From Bacteroidota bacterium (GTDB taxonomy: Bacteria; Bacteroidota; Bacteroidia; Cytophagales; Cyclobacteriaceae): 53,932 bases of DNA. Shown here piece after piece: positions 24,068 to 33,265 of the stretch; position 1 is the first letter of the stretch; each line of letters opens with the position of its first letter. The position numbers and the translations under genes were made by a program. The stretch spans positions 13,216 to 67,147 of the forward strand of contig JABDGP010000005.1 in assembly GCA_013285945.1 (NCBI GenBank), read 5' to 3'. Under the pieces are notes generated by a model. The model saw nothing but the letters and a program-made list of their open reading frames with translations. It ran no database searches and was not told the origin of the DNA.

Positions 24068-25993
24068 TTATTTATAACTTCTCTGAGTCAACTTAACATT
24101 CTCAAACCGCAATTCCTCTTTGTGTAACTCTTCAGGTTGGTTTTCTCCTTTATATTCCCATGCCGATGCAAACGTGAATTCATCGTCTTTGCGTAGAGCC
24201 TCGCCATCCGGGGTTTGAGATTCTTCACGGAAGTGACCTCCACAAGATTCGGCGCGATTAAGTGCATCGTCAACCATCAGTTCGCCAAGCTCAATAAAGT
24301 CAGCCACGCGTCCTGCTTTTTCAAGTTCCATATTCAATTCATTGGAATTGCCGAGCACATCAACGTTACTCCAAAACTCCGCTTTCAACTCCTGTATTTT
24401 TTTCTTAGCAGTCTTCAAGCCAGCCTCATTGCGCGACATGCCACAGTATTCCCACATGGTTAAACCTAACTCACGGTGAAATTCATCGACCGTCTTCTTT
24501 CCTTTGATTGAAAGAAGTTTGTTAACACGTGCATTTACTGCTTCGATTGCTTCTTTGAATGCAGGATGATCCGTTCCTACTTTATCATTCCAGCCTATGT
24601 TTGCAAGGTAATCGCCAAGTGTATACGGAATAACGAAATAGCCATCTGCCAAACCTTGCATAAGTGCGCTCGCTCCAAGTCTGTTTGCCCCGTGATCAGA
24701 GAAATTGGCTTCGCCTAGTGCGTATAGTCCTGGAACATTGGTCATCAAATTATAATCAACCCAAAGCCCGCCCATGGTATAATGCACTGCAGGGAAAATC
24801 ATCATCGGCATTTCGTAAGGGTTATCGCCGGTGATCTGTTTATACATGTCAAACAGGTTGCCATATTTAGCTTCTATTGTCTTTCGGCCATCGCGCTTGA
24901 TCGCATCGGAGAAATCGAGAAATACAGCTAGTCCAGTAGCGCCAACACCACGGCCTTCATCGCACATCATTTTGGCATTGCGCGAAGCCACATCACGAGG
25001 CACAAGGTTTCCGAAGGAAGGATACTTCCGTTCCAAAAAGTAATCGCGATCGCTTTCCGGAATCGAAGCGGCTTCCTTTGCTTTCAAGCCTTTGTGAGCA
25101 GTCTTGGGAACCCACACGCGGCCGTCATTACGCAACGACTCCGACATCAGTGTCAGTTTCGATTGGTGATCTCCCGAAACCGGAATACATGTCGGGTGAA
25201 TTTGCGTAAAGCAAGGATTGCCAAACAATGCCCCTTTTTTATGGGCACGCCATGAGGCAGTTACGTTCGAACCTTTTGCATTTGTAGAGAGATAAAAAAC
25301 ATTTCCGTAGCCACCAGTGCAAAGCAATACGGCATGACCGCTGTGTGATTCAATTTTTCCGGTAACTAAATCGCGGGTAATGATACCCCGTGTTTTCCCG
25401 TCAACAACAACGACATCCAACATTTCGGTGCGAGTGTACATTTTTACCTTGCCGTTGGCGATCTGGCGATTAAGTGCACTGTATGCACCTAGCAATAACT
25501 GTTGTCCTGTCTGACCACGGGCATAGAATGTTCTTGAAACCTGTGCTCCGCCAAAAGAGCGGTTGGCCAGCAGCCCGCCATACTCACGGGCAAAAGGAAC
25601 ACCCTGAGCTACACATTGGTCTATAATATTGACGCTCACTTCAGCAAGGCGATAAACATTTCCTTCGCGGGCGCGATAATCACCACCTTTTATGGTGTCA
25701 TAAAACAGGCGATAAACGCTGTCGCCATCGTTTTGATAATTCTTGGCTGCGTTAATACCTCCTTGTGCCGCAATACTATGCGCTCTGCGAGGGCTGTCTT
25801 GAAAACAAAATGCCTTTACATTGTATCCCAACTCGCCAAGTGAAGCGGCTGCTGAGGCTCCGGCTAAACCGGTGCCGACAACAATAACATCGTACTTCCT
25901 TTTGTTGGCGGGATTTACGAGCTTCAAATTGAACTTATGCTTGGTCCATTTTTCTGCCAGCGGGCCTTCGGGAACTTTGGATTCGAGTTTCAT
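24068..25993 (-). CDS. sdhA: Succinate dehydrogenase/fumarate reductase flavoprotein subunit
   Basis: 641 residues, matching Bacteroidota/epsilon-type flavoproteins. The FAD fold begins with [34 protein letters not shown] contains His72, the expected covalent FAD attachment site. [18 protein letters not shown] and [20 protein letters not shown] are the active-site and FAD-contact blocks. It oxidises succinate to fumarate (TCA cycle) on the cytoplasmic face of the membrane. It follows the cytochrome b subunit gene by 121 bp and precedes sdhB. Confidence 0.97.
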   Translation of the reverse strand: MKLESKVPEGPLAEKWTKHKFNLKLVNPANKRKYDVIVVGTGLAGASAAASLGELGYNVKAFCFQDSPRRAHSIAAQGGINAAKNYQNDGDSVYRLFYDTIKGGDYRAREGNVYRLAEVSVNIIDQCVAQGVPFAREYGGLLANRSFGGAQVSRTFYARGQTGQQLLLGAYSALNRQIANGKVKMYTRTEMLDVVVVDGKTRGIITRDLVTGKIESHSGHAVLLCTGGYGNVFYLSTNAKGSNVTASWRAHKKGALFGNPCFTQIHPTCIPVSGDHQSKLTLMSESLRNDGRVWVPKTAHKGLKAKEAASIPESDRDYFLERKYPSFGNLVPRDVASRNAKMMCDEGRGVGATGLAVFLDFSDAIKRDGRKTIEAKYGNLFDMYKQITGDNPYEMPMMIFPAVHYTMGGLWVDYNLMTNVPGLYALGEANFSDHGANRLGASALMQGLADGYFVIPYTLGDYLANIGWNDKVGTDHPAFKEAIEAVNARVNKLLSIKGKKTVDEFHRELGLTMWEYCGMSRNEAGLKTAKKKIQELKAEFWSNVDVLGNSNELNMELEKAGRVADFIELGELMVDDALNRAESCGGHFREESQTPDGEALRKDDEFTFASAWEYKGENQPEELHKEELRFENVKLTQRSYK

Positions 25994-26114
25994 GCGTTAA
26001 GAATTGTTTTTAGTGGTCACATGGAATCGCTAAGTAAACTACATATCGTTGGGTCTGCTTTCTTGATGGCGATTTCATATTGCGATGCTGTCTTAATTTA
26101 GATCTATTGTTGAA

Positions 26115-26783
26115 TTAGTTTATCCATTTGAAATAAACCGCTATCGGCATCAATGCGAAGACGAAGGGCACAATGATTGAGAAGGCAGTGCCTACAAACG
26201 AAATGACGCCATTATATTTTAGGTGGTTCAAACCAAGTGATTGAAATGCACTGGCGAATCCATGTAGCAAATGCCAAAACAAAGACACACATCCAATCAC
26301 ATAGAAGAAAACAATCCAAGGATTTGAAAACACATCAAACATCATTTTATAGAGTGGCAACTCCTCACCATGTGTAAACTGATTGGTACGGTTGGGAATC
26401 CAGAAGTGCGAGGTGTGCATGATCAAAAACAATAAAAGTAACGTGCCAAGCAAACCCATGCTACGGCTATACCACGTACTGTTGGGAGCCTTCGTTACGC
26501 TATACTTTACTGGACGGGCAGCGTGGTTTGCTCTCCAAAGTGAAAGCCCTTGAATAATATGGATAAGAAACCCCGCCACCAAGCCGATTTCCAACGTGCG
26601 GATGACAGGGTTGGTACCCATAAAATGACCCCAGTAAGAAAATGTCTCTCCACCGTCATTAAAAAATATCATTGCGTTTATGGTGCAATGAATTATAAGG
26701 AAACTGATGAGGAACAAGCCGGTAAGAGCCATAATCAGTTTCCTGCCGAGTGAACTTGAGAAAAGATCAATAATCCATTTCAT
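26115..26783 (-). CDS. sdhC: Succinate dehydrogenase cytochrome b subunit
   Basis: 222 residues with five membrane helices, the single-subunit diheme cytochrome b of class B succinate:menaquinone oxidoreductases (Bacillus/Wolinella type), so no separate SdhD is expected. Histidines in LIIHCTINAM, GFLIHIIQGLSLWRANHAAR, LIMHTSHFW and FWHLLHGFASAFQSLGLNH are the candidate heme ligands. It anchors SdhAB and passes electrons to menaquinone. First gene of the operon, with a good promoter just upstream. Confidence 0.95.
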   Translation of the reverse strand: MKWIIDLFSSSLGRKLIMALTGLFLISFLIIHCTINAMIFFNDGGETFSYWGHFMGTNPVIRTLEIGLVAGFLIHIIQGLSLWRANHAARPVKYSVTKAPNSTWYSRSMGLLGTLLLLFLIMHTSHFWIPNRTNQFTHGEELPLYKMMFDVFSNPWIVFFYVIGCVSLFWHLLHGFASAFQSLGLNHLKYNGVISFVGTAFSIIVPFVFALMPIAVYFKWIN

Positions 26784-26805
26784 TGAGGTAATTTTTGATG
26801 CGAGC

Positions 26806-26836
26806 CAAAAATACTCGTCAAAGGATTACCAAACAA
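26806..26836 (-). promoter_or_regulatory. Promoter of the sdhCAB operon
   Basis: Minus strand: TTG (26836-26834), 20-nt spacer, TATTTTTG (26813-26806), an exact TAnnTTTG box, ending 22 nt before the start codon. Confidence 0.55.
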
Positions 26837-26916
26837 TTGGCGACAGCTTAAAATACCTTTTTTAAACTGCTCCAATAATTATAAAAAGGAGTACTTAGAT
26901 TCTTAGACTAGGGATT

Positions 26917-27024
26917 TCAGAGCATCTCAAACAGGATTACGATCACGGCGATCGTTGCCACCATTATCAAAAGAAACCATTGCTTCCTGATAAAGGTTGT
27001 AACCATACTTAAGAGCGTTTTCAT
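26917..27024 (-). CDS. 35-residue single-helix membrane microprotein
   Basis: The frame encodes MKTLLSMVTTFIRKQW followed by one long hydrophobic helix (FLLIMVATIAVIVILF) and EML. An in-frame ATG at 27045 would add seven residues (MNPSIIS). The positive-inside head and single helix resemble the small ORFs at 1741 and 18991. It lies in the otherwise empty 430-bp gap between sdhC and dnaE. Identity and function unknown. Confidence 0.4.
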   Translation of the reverse strand: MKTLLSMVTTFIRKQWFLLIMVATIAVIVILFEML

Positions 27025-27161
27025 AGAAATAATAGATGGGTTCATGATTCCATTAAAGCCAAATAAGTACCCATTAGATTTTGCATTGATTATCAGTCAC
27101 ATACAAATTATAATAATCCAAAATAGTCCAAATAATGAAATATTTTCCAATAATGGGACAG

Positions 27162-27192
27162 TTGGCTATTGGGGTTTCTAGCGCTATTTTTA
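27162..27192 (+). promoter_or_regulatory. Possible dnaE promoter
   Basis: TTG (27162-27164), 20-nt spacer, TATTTTTA (27185-27192), one mismatch to TAnnTTTG, leaving a short leader before the ATG at 27212. Confidence 0.4.
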
Positions 27193-27211
27193 CACCACAA
27201 CCACTGTATTC

Positions 27212-30200
27212 ATGTATCTGATTTTTGACACGGAAACCACCGGTATTCCGCATAACAAAACTGCACCTATTACAGACCTTGACAATTGGCCTCGGTTAGT
27301 GCAACTGGCATGGGAGCTTCACGACAATAAAGGCAAACTTCTATCACAGCAAAATTATATCATCAAGCCCGAAGGGTTTGACATTCCATTTAAAGCAGAA
27401 CAAGTTCACGGTATCTCAACTAAGCGCGCACTTGAAGAAGGCCACGACTTGAAACACGTATTGAACTTGTTTCAGAAAGATTTGACCAACACCCAAGTGC
27501 TCGTTGGTCATAATATAGAATTTGACATCAATATTATCGGAGCTGAATTGATCAGAGCGGGGCTCGCGACTGAAAATTTTCTGTCACTTCAAAAAATTGA
27601 TACCGGAATCGCCGCCACGGAGTTTTGTCAGCTGCAGGGAGGCCTTGGCGGGAAATTAAAAATGCCCAAGCTCACTGAATTACATCAAATACTCTTCGGG
27701 AAGAAATTTGAAGACGCTCATGATGCAAGTTACGATGTGGCTGCTACAGCCCGATCCTTCTTTGGATTGATTGCAAAGAAGGTAGTTAGCCCGTTTGATT
27801 CGACGCCGATTGAAGAAATTGAATATGAAGAACCGAATCTCGAAGCGGGGAATTCAGCGAAGCGTGAAAAGAGGAAAGAAATAGATTATTCAAACACCGA
27901 AGGAAGTATTTCCGAGCATCCTTTCTGTCATCTGCATGTGCATTCGCAATATTCGGTTCTGCAGGCAACACCCGATGTTGTAAAACTTATTCTAAAAGCC
28001 AAGGATCAAAATATGCCTGCCGTTGCCATTACCGATCTTGGCAATATGTATGGTGCCTTTGAATTTGTAAGTGAAGCGCTTAAGCATGATATCAAACCGA
28101 TTGTTGGGTGCGAATTCTTTATTTCTGATGACCGGAAGAAGTTAAAATTTACCAAAGACGACCCCGACCGAAGATTCTCACAAGTATTATTAGCCAAAAA
28201 TAAAACCGGCTATCTCAACTTGGCAAAATTAAGTTCGATTGGCTTCACCGAAGGTCTGTACGGTCTTTATCCTCGTATCGATCGCGAATTGATTCAGCAG
28301 TACAAAGAAGGAGTAATAGCAACTACCGGTGGCTTAGCCAGCGAAGTACCTCACTTGATATTGAATGTTGGCGAGCGGCAGGCGGAAGAAGCCTTTGTGC
28401 GATGGCATACAATTTTTGGAGAAGATTTTTATGTTGAATTGAATCGGCACAGCACTCGCGAAGAAGAACGCGTCAATGAAACGCTCCTAAAATTTGCCAA
28501 AAAACACAACGCAAGGTATTTCGCTGCCAACGAGTGCTATTATCTTGAAAAAGAGGAAGCCAATGCACACGATGTTTTGTTGTGTATAAAGGAAGGTGAG
28601 TTTCAGTCCACCCCTATCGGCCATGGTCGTGGCACACGCTTGGGGTTACCCAATACTGAATATTATTTCAAATCGCAGGAAGAAATGAAACAACTCTTTC
28701 GTGACATGCCGGAAGCGGTGGACACGATAAGTGAAATTGTGGGCAAGATTGAGAAGTACGAACTGAAGCGCAATGTGCTTCTGCCGAAGTTTGACATTCC
28801 TAAAGATTTTTCGTCTGAAGATGAGTACTTGAAATTTTTGACCTATGAAGGCGCAAAAAGAAGATACTTTGAATTAACTACGGAGATCCGTGAGCGAATC
28901 GATTTCGAATTGGAAACGATTAAGAAAACAGGGTATCCGGGCTACTTCCTTATTGTTCAGGATTTCACTTCGAAAGCGCGCGAGATGGGTGTTAGCGTTG
29001 GGCCGGGTCGGGGCTCGGCTGCCGGATCGGCGGTTGCATTTTGTACCGGTATTACCAATGTCGATCCGATAGCATATAACCTACTGTTCGAGCGTTTTCT
29101 CAATCCGGATCGCGTGTCGCTGCCTGATATTGATATTGACTTTGATGATGAAGGGCGGCAAAAAGTCTTAGACTATGTGATTGCAAAATACGGGCACAAC
29201 CAGGTGGCTCAAATTATTACCTACGGTACAATGGCTGCCAAATCTTCCATTCGCGACTGCGCACGTGTGATGGAGTTGCCCTTGGCAGAAGCCAATAGCC
29301 TTGCAAAGCTGGTACCCGAGCGCCCCGGTACTACGCTCGAAAAAGCTTTCGAAGAAATAAAGGAGTTAAATGAATTCAAAAAAGGTGTTGATCTAAAAGC
29401 ACAGGTCCTTAAGCAGGCTATCGTACTCGAAGGTTCACTTCGCAATACAGGCACGCACGCGTGCGGTGTCATCATCACACCTGATGACCTCACCAAGTTT
29501 GTTCCCGTTTCCAAATCAAAAGATTCGGACATGCTTGTAACTCAATTCGACAACAGTGTTGTTGAGAGCGCCGGGCTTTTGAAGATGGACTTTTTGGGAC
29601 TGACCACGTTGACAATTATTAAAACAGCATTGGTCAACATCAAAAAACGACAAGGTATAGACATTGATATAGACAAAATTCCACTCACGGATGTTAAAAC
29701 TTATCAATTGTACCAGCGCGGCGAAACAACCGGTACATTTCAATTTGAAAGTGACGGCATGCTGAATTATCTCAAAGGCCTTAAACCCGATAAGTTTGAA
29801 GATCTCATTGCCATGAACGCCCTTTACCGTCCGGGCCCGATGGAATACATCCCCAACTTTATTGCGCGCAAGCATGGCCGCGAAGCCATCAAATATGATT
29901 TGCCCGAAATGGAGGAATACCTGAAAGACACGTACGGCATTACCGTGTATCAGGAACAAGTGATGTTGCTATCGCAAAAGCTGGCCAACTTCAGTAAAGG
30001 TGATGCTGATGTGCTACGCAAGGCGATGGGCAAAAAACAAAAGGATGTGCTCGATAAGATGAAGAGCAAGTTCATCGATGGCTGTAAGAAAAATAACCAC
30101 GATGAGCGTATTGCAGAAAAAATCTGGAAAGACTGGGAAGCTTTTGCACAATATGCTTTTAATAAGTCACACTCAACGTGCTATTCGTTGGTAGCTTATC

Positions 30201-31396
30201 AGACGGCCTATCTCAAAGCCAACTATCCGGCAGAATACATGGCAGCAGTACTCACGCATTCACAAAACAACCTGGACAGCGTAACTTATTTTATTGAAGA
30301 ATGTCGCAAACAAGGAATCGCCGTGCTTGGGCCACATGTAAATGAATCCGGTGTTTATTTCGAAGTGAACAAAAAAGGTGAAATCCGTTTTGGACTTGGT
30401 GCGATCAAGGGAACCGGCGATGCTGCCGTTGAAGCAATTATACAAGAACGAGAAGCACATGGACCTTATGCAGATATTTTTGATTTCGCAAAAAGGCTAA
30501 GCCAGCGGTCAGTAAATAAGAAGACGTTCGAATGTCTCGCTTTGTCTGGTGCATTTGATTGTTTCACCCAATATCATCGCAGACAGTATATCGCTGGCAA
30601 GGATGGTGATATTTCACTTACCGAGAAAGTGATTCGCTACTCTACAAAGCTTCAGCAGGAAACCCAAAGTGCCCAAGCCAGTTTATTCGGCGGGAGTTCG
30701 GGTACGCAAATGCCACAGCCAAAAATTGAAAACATTGAACCATTCAGCGAAATTGAAAAGCTTCATTTTGAAAAAGAAGTGGTGGGCGTATATATCTCCG
30801 GCCACCCGCTCGACAATTTTAAATTTGAACTGGACACATTTACCAACCTGCCGGTTACTGAACTGAATGACTTAGATAGTAAAGAAGGAAAAGATTGCAA
30901 GGTGGGCGGCATCGTTGCTTCGGTAGAACACCGGATGACTAAAACAGGTAAGCCGTTTGGAAAATTATCGATTGAAGATTACAGCGGAAAATTTGAGTTC
31001 ACAATGTGGAGTGAGGATTACTTAAAATATAAATCTTTTCTGATGCCGGGGCTTTTCTTATTTATCGAAGGAAAGGTATCGCGCAAAACCTGGGGCGACA
31101 TGGCCATGGAATTCCGCATCAAAAGCATGGAGCTCTTAAACGAAATCGGAGTAAAACGAACTAAAGGATTGCAGATCAAGGTAAACTCAGTAAACATCAG
31201 TGCAGCGTTGATTTCTCAAATCGAAAATCTTTGCACTGAGTATAGTGGCGGCTGCCCGCTTTACTTGAAAATTCAGGATGACCAGGAGAAAATCAATCTT
31301 GAATTACTTTCACGAAAATTTCGTGTGAAGCCCGTTAATGAAATGGTAACAGAATTCAAGAAAATCAAAGACTTAGCAATCGAGGTGGTCTCCTGA
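27212..31396 (+). CDS. dnaE: DNA polymerase III alpha subunit with N-terminal proofreading exonuclease domain
   Basis: 1394 residues, about 230 longer than E. coli DnaE. Residues 1-190 are a DEDDh 3'-5' exonuclease (DnaQ-like): FDTETTG (Asp6, Glu8), VGHNIEFDINIIGAEL and HDASYDVAAT supply the catalytic acids and His. The PHP domain follows from about 233 (HLHVHSQYSVLQ), then the C-family polymerase with PGRGSAAGSAVAF and the active-site block PDIDIDFDD (638-646). After the fingers come the HhH region (NKSHSTCYSLVAYQTAYLKANYPAEYMAA) and a C-terminal OB-fold (GIVASVEHRMTKTGKPFGKL). It is the main replicative polymerase, and the fusion should give built-in proofreading. Single-gene transcription unit. 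Confidence 0.96.
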   Translation: MYLIFDTETTGIPHNKTAPITDLDNWPRLVQLAWELHDNKGKLLSQQNYIIKPEGFDIPFKAEQVHGISTKRALEEGHDLKHVLNLFQKDLTNTQVLVGHNIEFDINIIGAELIRAGLATENFLSLQKIDTGIAATEFCQLQGGLGGKLKMPKLTELHQILFGKKFEDAHDASYDVAATARSFFGLIAKKVVSPFDSTPIEEIEYEEPNLEAGNSAKREKRKEIDYSNTEGSISEHPFCHLHVHSQYSVLQATPDVVKLILKAKDQNMPAVAITDLGNMYGAFEFVSEALKHDIKPIVGCEFFISDDRKKLKFTKDDPDRRFSQVLLAKNKTGYLNLAKLSSIGFTEGLYGLYPRIDRELIQQYKEGVIATTGGLASEVPHLILNVGERQAEEAFVRWHTIFGEDFYVELNRHSTREEERVNETLLKFAKKHNARYFAANECYYLEKEEANAHDVLLCIKEGEFQSTPIGHGRGTRLGLPNTEYYFKSQEEMKQLFRDMPEAVDTISEIVGKIEKYELKRNVLLPKFDIPKDFSSEDEYLKFLTYEGAKRRYFELTTEIRERIDFELETIKKTGYPGYFLIVQDFTSKAREMGVSVGPGRGSAAGSAVAFCTGITNVDPIAYNLLFERFLNPDRVSLPDIDIDFDDEGRQKVLDYVIAKYGHNQVAQIITYGTMAAKSSIRDCARVMELPLAEANSLAKLVPERPGTTLEKAFEEIKELNEFKKGVDLKAQVLKQAIVLEGSLRNTGTHACGVIITPDDLTKFVPVSKSKDSDMLVTQFDNSVVESAGLLKMDFLGLTTLTIIKTALVNIKKRQGIDIDIDKIPLTDVKTYQLYQRGETTGTFQFESDGMLNYLKGLKPDKFEDLIAMNALYRPGPMEYIPNFIARKHGREAIKYDLPEMEEYLKDTYGITVYQEQVMLLSQKLANFSKGDADVLRKAMGKKQKDVLDKMKSKFIDGCKKNNHDERIAEKIWKDWEAFAQYAFNKSHSTCYSLVAYQTAYLKANYPAEYMAAVLTHSQNNLDSVTYFIEECRKQGIAVLGPHVNESGVYFEVNKKGEIRFGLGAIKGTGDAAVEAIIQEREAHGPYADIFDFAKRLSQRSVNKKTFECLALSGAFDCFTQYHRRQYIAGKDGDISLTEKVIRYSTKLQQETQSAQASLFGGSSGTQMPQPKIENIEPFSEIEKLHFEKEVVGVYISGHPLDNFKFELDTFTNLPVTELNDLDSKEGKDCKVGGIVASVEHRMTKTGKPFGKLSIEDYSGKFEFTMWSEDYLKYKSFLMPGLFLFIEGKVSRKTWGDMAMEFRIKSMELLNEIGVKRTKGLQIKVNSVNISAALISQIENLCTEYSGGCPLYLKIQDDQEKINLELLSRKFRVKPVNEMVTEFKKIKDLAIEVVS

Positions 31397-31528
31397 CGAT
31401 GATAAGACTCGGGAAGAAAAAATTCCATTTATTATTTACTCAATTGATCTGGTCAAAATAGCCAGAACTGCATTTTCAAAAGCACTTAATTTTATAAAAT
31501 TTTGTTCAGGAGATCTATCGAATAAAAT

Positions 31529-32734
31529 ATGACTACTTCAACAGCTTCTGTAACAAGTAAAGTAAAATCCATCCGCATTGATTCCATTGATTTGCTGCGC
31601 GGAATTGTTATAATCCTGATGGCTCTTGATCACGTGCGAGACTATTTTCACGCTGATGCGTATCTCTTTAGTCCAACCGACCTTACCAAGACCAATATAT
31701 CGTTGTTCTTCACGCGATGGGTAACGCACTTCTGCGCACCCGTATTTGTTTTTCTGGCCGGCACTTCTGCATTTCTGGTGGGAAATAGAAAGGGTAGCAA
31801 GGAGCTATCGGCATTCCTCTTCAAAAGAGGCCTGTGGCTGATCTTATTGGAATTCACTGTCATCAATTTCTCCTGGTTTTTCAATGTGCATTTCTCCTTT
31901 CTGGCGTTGACTGTTATTTGGGCGCTGGCTATCGGAATGATCATTCTTGCAGGCGCAATTCACCTTCCTTTCAGACTGATACTTGTTATAGGGTTGGTGC
32001 TTGTAGCAGGGCATAATCTCGTAGATTCTATACATATCACCGCCGATACTGCAGCTGCAGATATTTGGGCTGTGCTGCATGTGCCCAACATATTTCAGTT
32101 GGGACATTTTCGTTTATTCACCGGCTATCCAATATTACCCTGGACGGGCATCATGCTTTTAGGTTATTGTTTTGGCGCATTATATAAGCCTTCGTTTGAT
32201 GCAGCGAAGCGTAAAAAAATATTGCTTCAATTAGGAACAATAATGATTCTACTTTTTGTGGTTGTTCGTTTTATCAATGCTTATGGCGATCCATTTCCGT
32301 GGAGTGTTCAGCCCAACGCTGTTTTCACTTTTCTTTCTTTTATCAATGTCACCAAGTACCCGCCATCGTTGCTGTATGTTCTGATCACCTTAGGACCAGC
32401 AATGCTATTCCTGGCGTTCTCAGAAAAAATCAATGGTAAACTCTCGCAATACGTTGTCGCGTTGGGGCGTGTGCCAATGTTCTTTTACATAGTCCACATT
32501 TACTTGATTCATATTCTTGCATTGATTGCAGCCCTTGCATTGGGATACAATGCCTCAGATATGACTTTCACAACCTGGGTGACAGATTCGATTAACCTGA
32601 AGGGCTATGGGTTTAATCTTGCAGTTGTTTACATAGTTTGGATTTTTGTTGTGTTGGTGCTGTATCCTGCCTGTTTATGGTACGACAGATATAAGACAAA
32701 TCACAAAGAGAAATGGTGGCTCTCCTATTTATAA
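31529..32734 (+). CDS. DUF1624 / heparan-alpha-glucosaminide N-acetyltransferase-like membrane protein
   Basis: 401 residues with about ten membrane helices. The opening RIDSIDLLRGIVIILMALDHVRDYF and the later FFTRWVTHFCAPVFVFLAGTSAF are the signature of the DUF1624/HGSNAT-like acyltransferase family, which moves acyl groups across a membrane onto sugars; the substrate here is unknown. The first helix His (DHVRD) is the conserved residue proposed to carry the acyl group in the lysosomal relative. It is free-standing between dnaE and trxA and not in an obvious polysaccharide cluster. Confidence 0.85.
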   Translation: MTTSTASVTSKVKSIRIDSIDLLRGIVIILMALDHVRDYFHADAYLFSPTDLTKTNISLFFTRWVTHFCAPVFVFLAGTSAFLVGNRKGSKELSAFLFKRGLWLILLEFTVINFSWFFNVHFSFLALTVIWALAIGMIILAGAIHLPFRLILVIGLVLVAGHNLVDSIHITADTAAADIWAVLHVPNIFQLGHFRLFTGYPILPWTGIMLLGYCFGALYKPSFDAAKRKKILLQLGTIMILLFVVVRFINAYGDPFPWSVQPNAVFTFLSFINVTKYPPSLLYVLITLGPAMLFLAFSEKINGKLSQYVVALGRVPMFFYIVHIYLIHILALIAALALGYNASDMTFTTWVTDSINLKGYGFNLAVVYIVWIFVVLVLYPACLWYDRYKTNHKEKWWLSYL

Positions 32735-32830
32735 AGCCCAATTATGCCGAAATGACGAGTACAAATTGTCTCTAATCCGACTTTATTAGTAAACTCTGCT
32801 GTATAGCCCGATCCCGGAACTATTTTCATT

Positions 32831-32838
32831 TATATTTG
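32831..32838 (+). promoter_or_regulatory. -7 box of trxA
   Basis: TATATTTG is an exact TAnnTTTG match about 45 nt before the trxA ATG. No good TTG at the usual spacing. Confidence 0.5.
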
Positions 32839-32882
32839 TGTTGAACAGATAGGAAAAGAAATAAACAATAAACTCTATAGCA

Positions 32883-33206
32883 ATGGGCAAAACAATGGAA
32901 CTCACTGATTCTAATTTTGATGAGGTAATCAAGGGTGAAAAACCTGTTTTAGTAGATTTTTGGGCCGAATGGTGCGGACCTTGTAAAATGATCGGGCCTC
33001 TGGTGGAAGAACTCGCCGGCGACTACGAAGGCAAAGCAGTTATAGCTAAATTAAATGTGGATGAAAATCCTGAGGTAACCGCTCGTTATGGTGTACGCTC
33101 TATCCCCACGTTGCTCGTTTTCAAAAATGGTCAGATTGTGGATAAACAAGTAGGCGCAGTACCTAAATCTGTTCTTGCTTCAAAACTTCAGGCACAAGTA
33201 GCATAA
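32883..33206 (+). CDS. trxA: Thioredoxin
   Basis: 107 residues, the canonical size. The active site WAEWCGPCK has the redox cysteines 31 and 34; [40 protein letters not shown] (with the cis-Pro) and VGAVPKSVL are diagnostic. It is a cytoplasmic disulfide reductase that serves ribonucleotide reductase, peroxiredoxins and others. A single-gene transcript with its own promoter box and a strong terminator immediately downstream. Confidence 0.97.
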   Translation: MGKTMELTDSNFDEVIKGEKPVLVDFWAEWCGPCKMIGPLVEELAGDYEGKAVIAKLNVDENPEVTARYGVRSIPTLLVFKNGQIVDKQVGAVPKSVLASKLQAQVA

Positions 33207-33227
33207 AAGTCTTTAATCAAAAATAGT

Positions 33228-33258
33228 AAAAAGCCGAACTGAAGAGTTCGGCTTTTTT
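33228..33258. terminator. Bidirectional Rho-independent terminator
   Basis: AAAAAGCCGAACT (33228-33240), GAAG tetraloop, then AGTTCGGCTTTTTT (33245-33258). Perfect 13-bp stem flanked by A and T tracts, so it can stop trxA on the plus strand and the M28 peptidase on the minus strand. Confidence 0.95.
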
Positions 33259-33265
33259 ATTGGAA

